61,639 nucleotides of DNA from Thalassolituus alkanivorans (GCF_020447205.1 NZ_JAJAEL010000006.1:287141-348779), one strand, 5' to 3'; shown: positions 18,132 to 30,115, counted from the first letter of the stretch. The notes: generated by a model from the sequence alone, not told the origin. Made by a program: numbers and translations.

Positions 18132-20654
18132 TCAGAGTGTACGGGCAATTTCACGTACATCGAACACTTCGATCTGGTCGCCCGGACGGACGTCCTGATA
18201 GTTCTTCACACCGATACCACATTCCATACCCTGACGTACTTCGGCAACGTCATCTTTGAAGCGGCGCAGGGATTCCAGCTCGCCTTCATAGACCACAACG
18301 TTGTCGCGCAGTACGCGGATCTTCTTGTGACGGTAGACAACACCATCAATCACCATACAGCCGGCAATCTGGCCGAATTTCGGTGAGTTGAAGACATCAC
18401 GGACTTCAGCAATACCGGTGATTTCTTCACGCAGTTCCGGCGCCAGCAGACCAGCCATGGCCTGTTTAACGTCGTCCAGCAGATCGTAAATCACGCTGTA
18501 GTAGCGCATATCCACGCCGTTATTCTCGACCACTTTCTTCGCTGCGTTATCCGCACGAACGTTGAAGCCGAACATAACCGCACCGGAGGCAACCGCCAGG
18601 GTCGCGTCAGTTTCGGTGATACCACCAACACCGGAAGATACGACGTTTACGCGTACTTCGTCGGTCGCCAGTTTCTGCAGGGAGGCCACAATGGCTTCCA
18701 GCGAACCACGAACGTCGGTTTTAACAACCACGTTGAGGTTAGCAACCTGACCTTCACCCATACCGCTGAACAGGGCATCCAGTTTGGCTGCCTGCTGACG
18801 CTGCTGTACCAGTTCTTTCATTTTGTTTTCACGGAATTCAGCCACTTCACGGGCTTTCTTCTCGCTTTCAACAACCATGAAGTTGTCACCGGCTTCCGGT
18901 GTACCGTTCAGGCCGAGAATCTCAACCGGAATGGACGGACCAGCATCGTTCACCTGCTGACCATTTTCATCCAGCAGTGCACGGGCGCGACCGTAACAGG
19001 TACCCGCCAGAACGATGTCGCCTTTTTTCAGCGTACCGTTCTGAACCAGCAGGGTTGCAACCGGACCACGTCCTTTATCCAGACGGGACTCAACCACAAC
19101 GCCCTGACCAGGACCGGTGAAGTGCGCTTTAAGCTCCAGAATTTCGGCCTGCAGCAGAACCGCTTCAAGCAGATCATCAATACCCTGACCGGTGTGCGCA
19201 GATACCGGGATAAACGGAACGGTACCGCCCCAGTCTTCCGGCAGTACGTCACGGGCGGACAGTTCGCTCTTCACACGCTCAGGATCGGCGGCTTCTTTAT
19301 CCATTTTGTTGATGGCAACCACGATCGGCACATCAGCAGCTTTCGCGTGCTGGATGGCTTCTTCGGTTTGCGGCATCACACCATCGTCCGCAGCCACCAC
19401 CAGGATGACAACGTCGGTAGACTGGGCGCCACGGGCACGCATCGAGGTAAACGCCGCGTGTCCCGGAGTATCCAGGAAAGACACCATGCCGTGATCGGTT
19501 TCTACGTGGTAAGCACCGATGTGCTGAGTGATACCACCGGCCTCACCGGATACCACGCGGGTACGACGGATATAGTCGAGCAGCGAGGTTTTACCATGGT
19601 CAACGTGACCCATTACGGTAACCACCGGTGCACGTGGCTGTTCATCACCTTCGTAAGAAACGGATTCGGTAACGGCCACTTCCAGCGCGTTATCGGCAAT
19701 CAGCTTGGTCACTTTGTGACCCATTTCTTCAACCACCAGGGTGGCTGTGTCCTGATCCAGAATCTGGTTAATGGTCGCCATAACGCCCATTTTCATCAGG
19801 GTCTTGATCACTTCACCGGCTTTAACCGCCATTTTCGATGCCAGATCGGCAACGGTAATGGCTTCCGGCAGTTCAACTTCGTGAACAACAGGCGCGGTGG
19901 GACGGGTAAACGCGTGCTCATTGGCAGACTGCTGACGGCCACGGCCACCTTTCATCTTGCCCTTGCCGCCACGACGTGAACGGTTGCGGTCGTCTTCACC
20001 ACCATCGGTGAAGCGGCTGTTTTCACGCAGATCAACACGTTTTTTGTCGACGGTTTTATTCGACTTTTTACGGTTTTCTTCCTGACGAGCCTGAGCAGCT
20101 TCAGCTTCAGCACGCTTCTGTGCTGCGTCTTCTTCGACGGTAGCAGGCTTGGCCTTAGCGGCAGGCTTGGCATTAGCGGCTGGCTTTTCAGCAACAGCAG
20201 CGTCTGCGGCCGGCGCTTCTGCTGCGGCAGGGGCCTCAGCAACAACGGCTGCCGGAGCTTCTTCTGCAACCGGAGCGGCAGGAGCTTCTGCAGCAACCTG
20301 AGCGGCGGCTTCAACACGTGCAGCTTCTTCTTTCGCTTTTTCAGCTTCCAGATCCAGCTCTTCGCGTTTTACATACGTGCGTTTTTTACGAACTTCAATG
20401 GCGACGGCTTTCTTGCCACCCTGACCCGTTTTCAGGGTCGTGGTGACTTTACGCTTCAGCGTAATTTTGTTCGGCGTTGCCGCTGCTTCACCATGGCTTT
20501 TCTTCAGAAAAAGCAGCAAAGACTGTTTCTGATCATCAGAAACAGACTGACTGGCTGCGGTTTGTGGCAACCCCGCTTCTTTCATTTGGGACAATAAGCG
20601 CTCAACGCTTGTCCCTACCACGTCGGCGAGTTCTTTAACTGTTACATCTGCCAT
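18132..20654 (-). CDS. infB: Translation initiation factor IF-2
   Basis: An 840-residue translational GTPase that brings initiator fMet-tRNA to the 30S subunit. The N-terminal IF2_N region (residues 1-50) is followed by a long Ala/Glu/Pro-rich and then basic linker (about 80-230). The G domain carries [12 protein letters not shown] (G1), DTPGHAAF (G3) and NKMDK (G4), followed by the IF2 beta-barrel domains. The low-complexity linker is typical of gammaproteobacteria. An in-frame internal initiation site giving IF2-beta, as in E. coli, is possible but not shown here. Confidence 0.98.
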   Translation of the reverse strand: MADVTVKELADVVGTSVERLLSQMKEAGLPQTAASQSVSDDQKQSLLLFLKKSHGEAAATPNKITLKRKVTTTLKTGQGGKKAVAIEVRKKRTYVKREELDLEAEKAKEEAARVEAAAQVAAEAPAAPVAEEAPAAVVAEAPAAAEAPAADAAVAEKPAANAKPAAKAKPATVEEDAAQKRAEAEAAQARQEENRKKSNKTVDKKRVDLRENSRFTDGGEDDRNRSRRGGKGKMKGGRGRQQSANEHAFTRPTAPVVHEVELPEAITVADLASKMAVKAGEVIKTLMKMGVMATINQILDQDTATLVVEEMGHKVTKLIADNALEVAVTESVSYEGDEQPRAPVVTVMGHVDHGKTSLLDYIRRTRVVSGEAGGITQHIGAYHVETDHGMVSFLDTPGHAAFTSMRARGAQSTDVVILVVAADDGVMPQTEEAIQHAKAADVPIVVAINKMDKEAADPERVKSELSARDVLPEDWGGTVPFIPVSAHTGQGIDDLLEAVLLQAEILELKAHFTGPGQGVVVESRLDKGRGPVATLLVQNGTLKKGDIVLAGTCYGRARALLDENGQQVNDAGPSIPVEILGLNGTPEAGDNFMVVESEKKAREVAEFRENKMKELVQQRQQAAKLDALFSGMGEGQVANLNVVVKTDVRGSLEAIVASLQKLATDEVRVNVVSSGVGGITETDATLAVASGAVMFGFNVRADNAAKKVVENNGVDMRYYSVIYDLLDDVKQAMAGLLAPELREEITGIAEVRDVFNSPKFGQIAGCMVIDGVVYRHKKIRVLRDNVVVYEGELESLRRFKDDVAEVRQGMECGIGVKNYQDVRPGDQIEVFDVREIARTL

Positions 20655-20679
20655 ACGTTTCTCCTATGCCGAGCAGTGG

Positions 20680-22176
20680 TTAGTCGTTGCCCTCAAACCA
20701 GGGCTTGCGTGCGGTCATAATCAATTCCGCCGCTTTTTCTTCAGTCATCTGTTCAATGTCCAACAGGTCATCGATGGATTGCTCGGCCAGATCTTCCATC
20801 GTACAAATGCCTTTACTTGCCAGAACCAGTGCCAGGTGTTTCTCCATTCCTTCCATGTTCAGCAGATCGTCCGCCGGCTGGGAATTTTCCAGTTTTTCTT
20901 CGGAAGCAATGGCCTGAGTCAGCAGTACGTCTTTCGCGCGGTTGCGCAGTTCGGTAACCACTTCTTCATCCAGACCGTCGATGCTCAGCATCTCTTCCAT
21001 TGGCACGTAAGCCACTTCTTCCAGCGTGGTGAAACCTTCTTCAACCAGCAGGGTGGCGAAGTCTTCGTCCAGATCGAGGGATTTCATAAATCCTTCGATA
21101 AAGCCGGAGGCTTCTTCATTCTGTTTCTCGGATGCTTCTTCTTCGGTCATCACGTTGATTTCCCAGCCGGTAAGCTCGGAAGCCAGACGTACGTTCTGAC
21201 CGCCACGACCAATGGCCTGGGCCAGATTGTCGGAGGCAACAGCAACATCCATAGTGTTGGTTTCTTCATCCATAATGATCGACGCGACATCAGCCGGAGC
21301 CATGGCGTTAATCACCAGCTGTGCCGGATTGTCATCCCACAGCACGATGTCGATACGCTCGTTTCCACCCAGTTCGTTAGTCACTGCCTGAACACGCGCA
21401 CCGCGCATACCCACACAAGCACCAACCGGGTCGATACGTTTGTCGTTGGTTTTTACCGCAATTTTTGCACGGGAACCCGGATCACGGGCCGCGCCTTTAA
21501 TTTCGATAACTTCTTCGGCAATTTCCGGTACTTCAATGCGGAACAGTTCGATCAGCATTTCCGGAATGGTGCGGCTCAGCATCAGCTGCGGACCACGGTT
21601 TTCCGGACGTACGGCATGCAGGATGGCACGCACACGATCACCCATACGCATAATTTCGCGACCAATCAGCTGATCTTTCGGCAGCAGACCTTCAGCGTTA
21701 TTACCCAGATCGACGATAACGTTATCGCGTGTCACTTTTTTAACAGTACCGTTAATCAGTTCACCAACGCGGTGCTGGTACTGATCAACAATCTGCGCAC
21801 GTTCTGCTTCGCGGACTTTCTGTACGATAATCTGCTTCGCAGCCTGAGCGGCGATACGGCCGAAGTCAGGGTTGTCGATTTCGATTTCGTAAGTGTCGCC
21901 AGGTTGCAGATTGGTATCGATTTCGTGGGCTTCCTGCAGGGTCAGCTCATCGCCCAGCCCCGGAACCACATCATTGCTGACCACCAACCAACTGCGGAAG
22001 GTTTGGTAATCACCGGTTTTACGGTCAATATCCACACGGATAGTGGCTTCTTCATCTTCGTAGCGCTTCTTGGCGGCCGCTGCCAGGGCTGACTCAATTG
22101 CTTCAAAAATAATTTCTTTTGAAACGCCCTTTTCGTTGGATACCGCTTCCGCGACCAGGAGAATTTCTTTGCTCAT
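20680..22176 (-). CDS. nusA: Transcription termination/antitermination factor NusA
   Basis: A 498-residue RNA polymerase-associated factor for pausing, termination and antitermination. It has an N-terminal RNAP-binding domain, an S1 domain near 135-200 ([18 protein letters not shown]) and two KH domains near 230-345 ([27 protein letters not shown]). Two acidic helix-hairpin repeats lie at about 365-490, as in enterobacterial NusA. It lies 22 bases after rimP and 25 bases before infB, in the standard operon. Confidence 0.98.
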   Translation of the reverse strand: MSKEILLVAEAVSNEKGVSKEIIFEAIESALAAAAKKRYEDEEATIRVDIDRKTGDYQTFRSWLVVSNDVVPGLGDELTLQEAHEIDTNLQPGDTYEIEIDNPDFGRIAAQAAKQIIVQKVREAERAQIVDQYQHRVGELINGTVKKVTRDNVIVDLGNNAEGLLPKDQLIGREIMRMGDRVRAILHAVRPENRGPQLMLSRTIPEMLIELFRIEVPEIAEEVIEIKGAARDPGSRAKIAVKTNDKRIDPVGACVGMRGARVQAVTNELGGNERIDIVLWDDNPAQLVINAMAPADVASIIMDEETNTMDVAVASDNLAQAIGRGGQNVRLASELTGWEINVMTEEEASEKQNEEASGFIEGFMKSLDLDEDFATLLVEEGFTTLEEVAYVPMEEMLSIDGLDEEVVTELRNRAKDVLLTQAIASEEKLENSQPADDLLNMEGMEKHLALVLASKGICTMEDLAEQSIDDLLDIEQMTEEKAAELIMTARKPWFEGND

Positions 22177-22198
22177 CTTCTAGCCTCGCTCTGCAACC

Positions 22199-22657
22199 TT
22201 AGTCCTTGAATTGTGGAACAACATTGGCTTTATCAATCAGTTCAATCGGCAGTAAATATTCGTGATCGTCAACGACGAGTACGACATCTTGCTGCTCGAC
22301 ACCAATTAATTGGCCTTTGTATTTTCGGCGCCCTTCAAAGGGCATACGCAGACGCACATCAATAATGTGGCCGGCATATTGTTGGAATTGTTCGAGTGTG
22401 AATAGCGGACGATCCATCCCCGGGGACGAAACTTCCAGCGTGTAATCCTGCGCGATCGGATCTTCTACATCGAGTACGGCGCCCAGCTGTCGGCTGACTT
22501 CCGCACAATGGTCGACAAGAATGCCATCGGCATGGTCGATGAAAACACGCAACAGGGAATGACGTCCCTGGGAAATAAACTCCAGCCCCCAATAGGTAAA
22601 CCCCATGGATTCCACTACCGGTGCCAACAGCTCTGCTAATTGCGTATCTTTTGCCAA
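22199..22657 (-). CDS. rimP: Ribosome maturation factor RimP
   Basis: A 152-residue protein needed for 30S assembly. Typical segments are [18 protein letters not shown] near the start, [22 protein letters not shown] and [16 protein letters not shown]. It is the first gene of the rimP-nusA-infB-rbfA-truB group. The promoter should lie in the 143-base gap up to the terminator at 22801. Confidence 0.96.
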   Translation of the reverse strand: MAKDTQLAELLAPVVESMGFTYWGLEFISQGRHSLLRVFIDHADGILVDHCAEVSRQLGAVLDVEDPIAQDYTLEVSSPGMDRPLFTLEQFQQYAGHIIDVRLRMPFEGRRKYKGQLIGVEQQDVVLVVDDHEYLLPIELIDKANVVPQFKD

Positions 22658-22800
22658 AAACTACCCCCACCACAAACAAAAACTGGGCAACGTTGTGCCC
22701 AGTCCGCTACTGCTTTATGCAGACCGGAATCCACGTTTACCGCAGATTCCTGTGAGACTCACACATGGCATTGCCGGCGTGAATCGCTTCTGAAAAGCAA

Positions 22801-22838
22801 CTACTAAAAAGCCCCTGACTCGAGGGGCTTTTTAGTAG
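22801..22838. terminator. Bidirectional terminator after tRNA-Leu
   Basis: CTACTAAAAAGCCCCT and AGGGGCTTTTTAGTAG form a perfect 16-base stem around a short loop, with T-runs inside the arms on both strands. It separates the secG/tRNA-Leu transcript from the rimP operon. Confidence 0.85.
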
Positions 22839-22913
22839 TGCTCTCTAAAAGCACGCGCATTATAGGCGCTTTAAACAGAAAAAGCGAACCATGTTCGCTT
22901 TCCCGGAATAAAT

Positions 22914-22999
22914 TGGTGCGGATGGCGAGACTCGAACTCGCACGAGCTAGGCTCACCACCCCCTCAAGATGGCGTGTCTACCAATTCCACCACATCCGC
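22914..22999 (-). tRNA. tRNA-Leu (anticodon GAG)
   Basis: On the minus strand the gene runs from GCGGATG at 22999 to an encoded CCA at 22914-22916 (86 bases). The acceptor pairing GCGGATG/CATCCGC is perfect. The anticodon arm CCATC-TTGAGGG-GGTGG gives GAG, reading CUC and CUU codons. A long variable arm (class II) and a T-arm containing GTTCGAGTC are present. It lies just downstream of secG, a common place for leucine tRNA. Confidence 0.96.
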
Positions 23000-23016
23000 A
23001 CTAAAACTGATTTACC

Positions 23017-23406
23017 TTAATTGCCAGTGGTTTCCACGGCAGGTTCATCAGAGGTTGATGCATCCAGTTCAGGAGCATCAGAGGAAGGCGCGTATTCTTC
23101 CACAAGTGGGGTATCTTTCTCAAGCTTTTCAATCACTTCCTGACTAGGAATTCCTAAATCAGTGAAACCTTCAGCTTTTTGCTTGGCATAAATACCCAGA
23201 CCAAGACTGGTTACGAAGAATAATGTCGCCAGAATTGCGGTGGTACGACTGAGGAAGTTACCTGAGCCACTGCTGCCAAAGACAGTCTGGGAAGCACCGC
23301 TACCGAATGATGCGCCGGCGTCGGCACCTTTACCCTGCTGCAGCATCACAAAACCAATGATGCCAAGAGCCAGCACGATATGAACGATCAGAATAATGGA
23401 TTCCAT
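23017..23406 (-). CDS. secG: Protein-export membrane protein SecG
   Basis: A 129-residue SecYEG translocase subunit. It has two transmembrane segments (about residues 3-22 and 53-72) joined by the conserved loop MLQQGKGADAGASFGSGASQ. The C-terminal tail after residue 75 is acidic and low in complexity, longer than in E. coli (110 residues) but usual in this order. It begins 8 bases after tpiA. Confidence 0.95.
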   Translation of the reverse strand: MESIILIVHIVLALGIIGFVMLQQGKGADAGASFGSGASQTVFGSSGSGNFLSRTTAILATLFFVTSLGLGIYAKQKAEGFTDLGIPSQEVIEKLEKDTPLVEEYAPSSDAPELDASTSDEPAVETTGN

Positions 23407-23414
23407 AATTTACC

Positions 23415-24155
23415 TTATGCCCGACAAATACCCAGAAATTCAGTGGCGTCGAGCGATGCACCGCCGACCAGACCACCATCAATATCAGGCTGCGAAAAAA
23501 GCTCCGCAGCATTAGCAGCTTTTACGCTGCCGCCATACAAAATTCGTGTCGCCTGTGCGACGTCCGCACCCAGCACCTGCAGCTGCGAACGGATAAACGC
23601 ATGAATCGCCTGCGCCTGTTCCGGCGTAGCGGTTTCACCCGTACCGATGGCCCACACCGGCTCATAGGCAAGAATAATACGTTGCCACTGAGCAGCATTC
23701 AGTTGCTCCAGTAACAGCTTCAGCTGCTGAGCTACCACTGCCTCGGCCTGACCCGCCTGACGCTCAGCCAGCGTTTCACCGACACAGACAACTGCCGTCA
23801 TGCTGTTATCCAGCAGTTGCCGGGTTTTGGCCAGCACGGTGTCGTCAGTCTCACCATATAAAGTGCGGCGCTCTGAGTGACCGACCAGCGCCATGGCGCA
23901 GCCTACATCGGCCAGCATCGGCGCGGAAACTTCGCCGGTAAAAGCACCGGACTCTTCAGCTGCACAGTTCTGCGCACCCAAAGCGATGTCGCTGCCTGAC
24001 AACAGTTCGCCAGCCTGTGTCAGATAAGGAAACGGCGGAAATACCGCAACATCACACTGGTCAATCTGAGCGGCGCGGAGTTCCGACAACAGACTCTGGG
24101 TCATCGCCACAGAGGCATTCATCTTCCAGTTTCCGGCAACCAACAAACGACGCAT
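23415..24155 (-). CDS. tpiA: Triosephosphate isomerase
   Basis: A 246-residue glycolytic enzyme interconverting dihydroxyacetone phosphate and glyceraldehyde-3-phosphate. AGNWKMN near residue 7 holds the substrate Asn and Lys, LVGHSERR near 92 the catalytic His, and LAYEPVWAIGTG near 163 the catalytic Glu. LYGGSVKAANA binds phosphate. It lies between glmM and secG, as in Pseudomonas and relatives. Confidence 0.98.
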   Translation of the reverse strand: MRRLLVAGNWKMNASVAMTQSLLSELRAAQIDQCDVAVFPPFPYLTQAGELLSGSDIALGAQNCAAEESGAFTGEVSAPMLADVGCAMALVGHSERRTLYGETDDTVLAKTRQLLDNSMTAVVCVGETLAERQAGQAEAVVAQQLKLLLEQLNAAQWQRIILAYEPVWAIGTGETATPEQAQAIHAFIRSQLQVLGADVAQATRILYGGSVKAANAAELFSQPDIDGGLVGGASLDATEFLGICRA

Positions 24156-24245
24156 GACGTCTCCCTAAATTCAAAGAGCGCAGATACTATCTAAGAAGCC
24201 CCGGCGAGACAAGCAACAGCACGCCTGCCGGGCAATTCAACAGAC

Positions 24246-25580
24246 TTATGCCAGGGCCTGTTCAACCACTGCAGCCAATTCTTCAGCCAGTGTCTGTACC
24301 AGTACCGCGTCTTCGCCTTCGACCATTACCCGCACCACTGGCTCAGTGCCCGACGGACGCAGCAGGACACGACCGCGACTGGCGAGCTTTTCTTCGGTAG
24401 CAGCAATAGCCTGAATAATTTCCGGCAAACTCATGACATCAGCCTGACGGCTGCGTTGTACATTAATCATTACCTGCGGCATTTTACTCATGCGTTTCTG
24501 CCATTCATGCAGAGAGGTGCCACTGTCTTTCAATGCCTGCAGTACCTGCAGTGCAGCAACAATACCGTCACCGGTCGTGTTGGCATCCAGACACAGCAGA
24601 TGGCCGGATGATTCGCCACCGAAGCGCCAGCCGTTTTCGTTCAGCATCTGCATCACATAACGGTCACCGACTTTGGCACGCAGAAAATCCACCCCCAGAT
24701 CTTTCAGCCCAAGCTCCAGCCCCAGGTTGCTCATCAGCGTACCAACCACTCCACCATTCAGACGGCCCTGATTTTTGGCGTGGGTCGCGATAATAAACAG
24801 CAGCTGATCACCATCAACCAGTTCACCACGGTGATCCACCATCATCACCCGGTCACCATCGCCATCAAAGGCAATACCAAGATCCGCCTGTTCCTGCAGC
24901 ACCCGCGCCTGCAAAGCCTCAGGCTCGGTAGAACCGACTCCTTCGTTAATATTCAGGCCATCCGGCTGGGCGCCAATGGTAATAACCGTCGCGCCCAGCT
25001 CAGCAAATACCGCGGGCGCAATCTGGTAGGTCGCACCATGAGCGCAATCAAGTACGATTTTCAGACCACGCAGATTCAGTGAGCTGACCGTGCCTTTGCA
25101 GAATTCAATATAACGGCCGGCGGCATCATTAATACGCACAGCTTTACCCAGCTGCGCAGATTCGACACAGCTCATGGGTTTATCCAGCCAGGATTCAATT
25201 GCCAGCTCGGTTTCATCCGGCAGTTTTTCGCCATTGCCGGAAAAGAATTTAATGCCGTTATCGTAATACGGATTATGCGAGGCGCTGATAACAATCCCCG
25301 CCTGAGCGCGGAATGTCCGGGTCAGATAAGCAATACCCGGCGTAGGGATAGGCCCCAGCAGACCAATATCAACACCCGCCGAAGACAAACCGGCCTCCAG
25401 TGCGGACTCAAACATATAGCCTGAAATACGGGTGTCTTTACCAATTAAAATACGGCTTTTCCCCTGCTGAGCAAAAACCTTCCCGGCCGCCCAGCCTAAT
25501 TTCATAACAAACTCCGGGGTAATAGGGTATGCACCCACCCGACCACGGACACCATCAGTGCCGAAATATTTTCTAGGCAT
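24246..25580 (-). CDS. glmM: Phosphoglucosamine mutase
   Basis: A 444-residue enzyme converting glucosamine-6-phosphate to glucosamine-1-phosphate for UDP-GlcNAc synthesis. The phosphoserine loop [16 protein letters not shown] lies near residue 100, the metal-binding loop [11 protein letters not shown] near 240, the sugar loop GGESSGHLL near 325 and the phosphate loop [13 protein letters not shown] near 405. I chose ATG 25580 ([14 protein letters not shown]), the family start. It overlaps the folP stop by 8 bases, with AGGGAAGGG as ribosome-binding region. An upstream in-frame start at 25601 lies inside folP. Confidence 0.97.
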   Translation of the reverse strand: MPRKYFGTDGVRGRVGAYPITPEFVMKLGWAAGKVFAQQGKSRILIGKDTRISGYMFESALEAGLSSAGVDIGLLGPIPTPGIAYLTRTFRAQAGIVISASHNPYYDNGIKFFSGNGEKLPDETELAIESWLDKPMSCVESAQLGKAVRINDAAGRYIEFCKGTVSSLNLRGLKIVLDCAHGATYQIAPAVFAELGATVITIGAQPDGLNINEGVGSTEPEALQARVLQEQADLGIAFDGDGDRVMMVDHRGELVDGDQLLFIIATHAKNQGRLNGGVVGTLMSNLGLELGLKDLGVDFLRAKVGDRYVMQMLNENGWRFGGESSGHLLCLDANTTGDGIVAALQVLQALKDSGTSLHEWQKRMSKMPQVMINVQRSRQADVMSLPEIIQAIAATEEKLASRGRVLLRPSGTEPVVRVMVEGEDAVLVQTLAEELAAVVEQALA

Positions 25581-26415
25581 GCCCTTCCCTCTGTGTGGCA
25601 ATCACTACACGCAATGCTTCTGTTGTTTGTTTTACGTCGTGTACGCGGAGTATTTTCGCACCTTTTAAAGCACAGATCACGGCACCGCTCACGCTTCCTG
25701 CAATCCGTTCGTCCGCAACCGAATTTCCCGTTGCTTCACCAATCATACGTTTACGCGACAATCCGGTCAGCAGAGGCAGTTCCAGCTCATGCAAGCGCTC
25801 CAGCCGGTTCAATAGCCGGAAGTTATGCTCAAAAGTTTTGCCAAAACCAAAGCCCGGGTCCAGCAGCAATTTCTCCCAACCAATGCCTGCAGCCTCACAA
25901 GCCGCAATACGCTGAGCCAGATACTCAACCACTGTATCCTCAATCGGACGATCATAATGCGGGGCTGCCTGCATCACCTGTGGCTCACCATTCATATGCA
26001 TCAGACATACAGGCAAACCAGAAGCCGCTGCAGCCGCCAACGCTCCGGGCCTTGTCAGTGCACGCACATCATTAACCAGATGAGCACCTGCCTGAGCACT
26101 GGCACGAATAACTTCCGCGTTGCTGGTATCAACGGAAACCGCCACATCCAGACGCTGCACGATGGCTTCAATCACCGGAACAACCCGCTCAAGCTCCTCA
26201 GCTTCGCTCACCGGCGCAGCACCCGGACGGGTCGACTCACCACCGACATCAACCAAGGCTGCACCTTCATTCAGCATCTGCTCGGCATGACGCAATGCAT
26301 TATCCAGCACAGTAAAACGGCCACCGTCGGAGAACGAGTCAGGAGTAACATTAAGAATCCCCATCACCCGGGGAACAGAAAGATCAAGCTGGCGATTACC
26401 GCAAACAAATTTCAC
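25573..26415 (-). CDS. folP: Dihydropteroate synthase
   Basis: A 280-residue folate enzyme that condenses p-aminobenzoate with the pterin pyrophosphate. The signatures are [15 protein letters not shown] near residue 18 and [11 protein letters not shown] near 60. [11 protein letters not shown] and [10 protein letters not shown] are also present. It starts downstream of the ftsH terminator and overlaps glmM by 8 bases, the common ftsH-folP-glmM order. Confidence 0.97.
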   Translation of the reverse strand: MKFVCGNRQLDLSVPRVMGILNVTPDSFSDGGRFTVLDNALRHAEQMLNEGAALVDVGGESTRPGAAPVSEAEELERVVPVIEAIVQRLDVAVSVDTSNAEVIRASAQAGAHLVNDVRALTRPGALAAAAASGLPVCLMHMNGEPQVMQAAPHYDRPIEDTVVEYLAQRIAACEAAGIGWEKLLLDPGFGFGKTFEHNFRLLNRLERLHELELPLLTGLSRKRMIGEATGNSVADERIAGSVSGAVICALKGAKILRVHDVKQTTEALRVVIATQREGHA

Positions 26416-26455
26416 GCAGAGATCCTGTAGACAAATGGAAATACGAACAGAAACA

Positions 26456-26480
26456 AAAAGGCGGCTTGCGCCGCCTTTTT
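26456..26480. terminator. Terminator between ftsH and folP
   Basis: AAAAAGGCGGC and GCCGCCTTTTT pair around a short TTGC loop, with T-runs on both strands. It ends the ftsH transcript and sits 41 bases upstream of the folP start, so folP may need its own promoter or read-through. Confidence 0.8.
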
Positions 26481-26501
26481 GTTATGCATAAGCCAAGCGA
26501 A

Positions 26502-28424
26502 TCAGTTGCGCTCGCCGGCCGGATCACCCGCCGCATCATCATCGGCATCGCGGGCCATATCGCGGCTTTCTTCTGCCGGTGCCGCAGGGCCAGAGCCATT
26601 ATCACCCCAGGACTTTGGCGGACGTGGCTTTTTACCAGCCATAATATCGTCGATCTGATCCGCATCAATGGTTTCATATTCCATCAGCGCGTCTTTCATC
26701 AGTTCGAGTTTATCGCGGTTTTCTTCCAGAATTTTCGCCGCACGCTGATAACAGCTATCCAGCAAGCCCTTTACCTCGGCATCAATAACACGTGCAGTGT
26801 CATCCGACAGATGCGACATCTGACCGCCACCGGAAGAACCCAGATAACCATTCTGCTCCTCTTCGGTATATAACTGCGCGCCCAGTTTTTCCGATAAGCC
26901 CCACTTGGTGACATAGTTACGGGCATATTTGGTCGCACGCTCAATATCGTTGGAAGCACCGGTTGTCACACCGTCTTTACCCAGCGTCATTTCTTCAGCA
27001 ATACGGCCACCATAGAGCGAGCAGATATTGCTTTCGATGCCGCGCTTACTGATGGAATGACGATCTTCTTCCGGCAGGAACATGGTGACACCCAACGCAC
27101 GGCCACGGGGAATGATCGATACCTTGTAAACCGGATCATGCTCCGGCACCAGACGACCAACAATGGCATGACCCGCTTCGTGATAAGCCGTGTTGGTCTT
27201 TTCTTTTTCAGACATCACCATGGTCTTACGTTCGGCGCCCATCAGGATCTTATCCTTGGCTTTCTCAAACTCTTCCATAGTAACCAGATTACGGTTTGAA
27301 CGTGCCGCAAAGAGTGCTGCTTCGTTTACCAGGTTAGCCAGATCAGCACCGGAAAATCCCGGTGTGCCACGGGCAATAATGGAGGCATTCACATCATCAG
27401 CCAGCGGCACTTTACGCATATGCACATTCAGAATCTGCTCACGGCCGCGGATATCCGGCAAGCCAACAACAACCTGACGGTCAAAACGACCAGGACGCAG
27501 TAACGCCGGGTCCAGTACATCCGGACGGTTGGTTGCAGCAATAACAATGATGCCATCGTTAACTTCAAAGCCGTCCATCTCAACCAGCAACTGGTTCAGG
27601 GTCTGTTCGCGCTCATCATTACCACCGCCGATACCTACACCACGGGAACGGCCAACCGCATCAATCTCGTCAATGAAGATGATACAAGGCGCCTGCTTCT
27701 TCGCCTGATCAAACATGTCACGTACACGTGATGCACCAACACCGACAAACATCTCAACGAAGTCGGAACCGGATATGGAGAAGAAAGGCACACGCGCCTC
27801 ACCGGCAATGGCTTTTGCCAGCAGGGTTTTACCGGTACCTGGCTGACCAACCATCAGTACGCCACGTGGAATTTTACCGCCCAGACGCTGGTATTTGCCC
27901 GGGTCACGTAAGAACTCAACCAGTTCTTTTACATCTTCTTTAGCTTCATCACAGCCGGCGACGTCTTCAAACGTGGTTTTGATCTGATCTTCGCTGAGCA
28001 ACTTGGCTTTGCTTTTACCAAAAGCCATCGGGCCGCCTTTACCGCCGCCACCGCCCTGCATCTGGCGCATAAACAGCATAAACACCGCGATAATGATCAG
28101 AATCGGCAATGACGCCAGCAACAACTGCGTGAAGAAACCCTGTTTCTCAGGTTTTTCACCCAACACCTGAACGTGGTTATTCAGCAGGGTATCCATCAGC
28201 TTGTCATCATAGACAGGCAGAATGGTTTCAAAAGCTTCGCCACCGCTGTTAACACCGGAAATGGTCTGACCAGAGATGGTAACTTTCTCCACCTGCCCGC
28301 TTTCCACGGCAGTAATGAACTCAGAGTAGGAATACTCCTTACCCCGGCCCACACTCTGGAAATTGTTGAACACCATCATCAGAACGGCTGCAATCACCGC
28401 CCATAATATGAAATTCTTCGCCAT
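26502..28424 (-). CDS. ftsH: ATP-dependent zinc metalloprotease FtsH
   Basis: A 640-residue inner-membrane AAA+ protease. Two transmembrane segments (about residues 3-22 and 100-120) flank a periplasmic domain. The AAA domain has the Walker A variant GQPGTGKT near 193 and Walker [12 protein letters not shown] near 250, with the SRH region around [17 protein letters not shown]. The zinc site is HEAGH near 415. I chose ATG 28424 (MAKNFILW), which has GAGGTGG 8 bases upstream and matches the E. coli N-terminus. The C-terminus is disordered and acidic. Confidence 0.98.
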   Translation of the reverse strand: MAKNFILWAVIAAVLMMVFNNFQSVGRGKEYSYSEFITAVESGQVEKVTISGQTISGVNSGGEAFETILPVYDDKLMDTLLNNHVQVLGEKPEKQGFFTQLLLASLPILIIIAVFMLFMRQMQGGGGGKGGPMAFGKSKAKLLSEDQIKTTFEDVAGCDEAKEDVKELVEFLRDPGKYQRLGGKIPRGVLMVGQPGTGKTLLAKAIAGEARVPFFSISGSDFVEMFVGVGASRVRDMFDQAKKQAPCIIFIDEIDAVGRSRGVGIGGGNDEREQTLNQLLVEMDGFEVNDGIIVIAATNRPDVLDPALLRPGRFDRQVVVGLPDIRGREQILNVHMRKVPLADDVNASIIARGTPGFSGADLANLVNEAALFAARSNRNLVTMEEFEKAKDKILMGAERKTMVMSEKEKTNTAYHEAGHAIVGRLVPEHDPVYKVSIIPRGRALGVTMFLPEEDRHSISKRGIESNICSLYGGRIAEEMTLGKDGVTTGASNDIERATKYARNYVTKWGLSEKLGAQLYTEEEQNGYLGSSGGGQMSHLSDDTARVIDAEVKGLLDSCYQRAAKILEENRDKLELMKDALMEYETIDADQIDDIMAGKKPRPPKSWGDNGSGPAAPAEESRDMARDADDDAAGDPAGERN

Positions 28425-28506
28425 ACCCGGCACCACCTCATTGGCTGCGGAGTCGGGCCATATCCCGACTTCCCTTCTTTTAACTGTCTAGCTTAGCAAG
28501 CAATGG

Positions 28507-29127
28507 CTAAGCGCGGAAACCTTTCCCAACGACGTAAACCTCACGTGAGCGCGGACGCGACGCCTTGGGCTTACGAATCAAAACTTTTGTAAAGGATTGT
28601 CTTACATCCTTTACGTACTCATCAAAACCATCACCCTGGAACACTTTGGCGACAAACTGACCGTTAGGGCGTAACACCTGTCGCGCCATATCCAGCGCCA
28701 GCTCTACCAAATACATGGAACCGGGCTGATCAATGGAGGCTACTCCACTCATATTGGGGGCCATATCGGAGATTACAAGGTCCACAGGGCGGCCATCGAC
28801 AATTGCCATCAATTCGTTAAAAACGGCCTCTTCAGTGAAGTCACCCTGAATAAAGTCGACGTCAGCAATCGGATCCATCGGCAGAATATCGGAGGCAATG
28901 ACAACGCCTTTGCCATTCAGCTTGCGCCCGACCACCTGTGACCAGCCACCCGGGGCCGACCCCAGGTCAATAATGGTCATACCGGGCTTTATGAGCTGGT
29001 CTTTTTCATCAAGTTCAATCAGCTTGTAACTGGCACGCGTGCGGTAGCCATCCTGTTGTGCTTTCTGCACATAAATGTCATCAACATGCTCTTTCAGCCA
29101 ATCGGCACTGGTTTTTGAACGCGCCAT
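28507..29127 (-). CDS. rlmE: 23S rRNA (uridine-2'-O-)-methyltransferase
   Basis: A 206-residue SAM-dependent enzyme (FtsJ/RrmJ) that methylates U2552 of 23S rRNA. Visible motifs are [14 protein letters not shown] near residue 26, the SAM loop [14 protein letters not shown] near 54, [13 protein letters not shown] near 119 and a catalytic Lys in [10 protein letters not shown] near 160. It lies upstream of ftsH in the same direction, as in E. coli. yhbY is divergent on the other side. Confidence 0.97.
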   Translation of the reverse strand: MARSKTSADWLKEHVDDIYVQKAQQDGYRTRASYKLIELDEKDQLIKPGMTIIDLGSAPGGWSQVVGRKLNGKGVVIASDILPMDPIADVDFIQGDFTEEAVFNELMAIVDGRPVDLVISDMAPNMSGVASIDQPGSMYLVELALDMARQVLRPNGQFVAKVFQGDGFDEYVKDVRQSFTKVLIRKPKASRPRSREVYVVGKGFRA

Positions 29128-29264
29128 GCAGGTACTTGCTCCAAGGTCAGGTATACTAGGGTCTGTTTAACTCGTGGAAACAAGCCCAAGGGTCTACGCC
29201 GTATAAAACGGTAAGTTTACCACCGAACCACTTTACTACCGAACTACAGAGCTTCCGAACCTAT

Positions 29265-29567
29265 ATGGCATTATCAAACGAACAGAAAAAGGCCTATCGT
29301 GCCATCGGCCACACACTGAATCCGATTGTCACCGTTGCCGCCAATGGCCTGACCGAAGGCGTTATTGACGAGCTGAACCGCGCCCTGAACGATCACGAAC
29401 TGATCAAAATCAAAGTGTCGGTCGGTGACCGCGATGTAAAAAAAGAAGTTCTGGCCGAAATTCTGCGCATCACCGGTGCAGAAATGCCGCAACAGATAGG
29501 TAACACCGCGTTGTTACTACGTCGCAACCCCAAAGCGAATCCAAAGCTGTCCAACCTGAAGCGCTGA
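29265..29567 (+). CDS. yhbY: Ribosome assembly RNA-binding protein YhbY
   Basis: A 100-residue CRS1/YhbY (CRM) domain protein that associates with pre-50S particles. The sequence LSNEQKKAYRAIGHTLNPIV opens the domain, and the GxxG-type loop region AANGLTEGVIDELNRAL follows. It is transcribed divergently from rlmE, an arrangement shared with E. coli and Pseudomonas. Its stop codon at 29567 lies 6 bases from the convergent DUF4149 gene. Confidence 0.95.
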   Translation: MALSNEQKKAYRAIGHTLNPIVTVAANGLTEGVIDELNRALNDHELIKIKVSVGDRDVKKEVLAEILRITGAEMPQQIGNTALLLRRNPKANPKLSNLKR

Positions 29568-29572
29568 TCGTT

Positions 29573-29959
29573 TTATCGTTCCGCCGGCGTAACATCCCGG
29601 CGGATAACCGTTAGCGGCGCAATCAGCAGCCAGACCAATCCTAAAAGTGATATGGCATGTACCAGTATCATTTGCAGCTTCCACCATGGCATAAATGCGA
29701 AATACACCAGTGACAGAAACGTCATAATCAATACCAGCTGCACAGGTAACTGACGCCAGCTGAGAGCACGAAACAATAACCCCAACAACAGAATAAGCCC
29801 TCCGCTAACCGCGCCAACCCCTACCATCACATGCATAACATCCATACCGTGCTGCGGAAAAAAGCCGCGGTGTTCCAGCAATGGCCTGACCACATACGCA
29901 CAAGCCCATAACCCACCCAACCAGAACGTGCGGAATAAAATCAGATAATGCCGGACCAT
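29573..29959 (-). CDS. DUF4149-type small membrane protein
   Basis: A 128-residue protein with four predicted transmembrane helices (about residues 6-24, 45-68, 72-92 and 96-116). It matches the style of the DUF4149 proteins often found next to yhbY in Pseudomonas-like genomes. ATG 29959 (MVRHYLILFRTFWLGG) was chosen because GGAG lies 9 bases upstream. An in-frame ATG at 30028 would add a non-membrane stretch and is less likely. Function unknown. Confidence 0.75.
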   Translation of the reverse strand: MVRHYLILFRTFWLGGLWACAYVVRPLLEHRGFFPQHGMDVMHVMVGVGAVSGGLILLLGLLFRALSWRQLPVQLVLIMTFLSLVYFAFMPWWKLQMILVHAISLLGLVWLLIAPLTVIRRDVTPAER

Positions 29960-30115
29960 GTTAATGACTCCGTCCGGATACTCCGGATAAGTGCAGAGGA
30001 AAGATAAATCCGTGGCCTGACTGCCCATATCAGACCTGTGTTAACAAGCTTACACCAAAGGGGAGTTGGAAGACCGGGCCGTTCCGGTGATAATAGCGAA
30101 AAAAGTAAGGTTTCA

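Noticed and set aside
19122-19979. Long antisense frame in infB (and similar ones in nusA, carB and pnp)
   Set aside because: These are reading-frame shadows of G/C-biased conserved genes, with His/Phe-rich composition and no starts or ribosome-binding sites.
30028-30115. Upstream in-frame extension of the FabH-like gene
   Set aside because: The extension overlaps the DUF4149 leader, is rich in Arg/Gly/Ser, and lacks a family counterpart.
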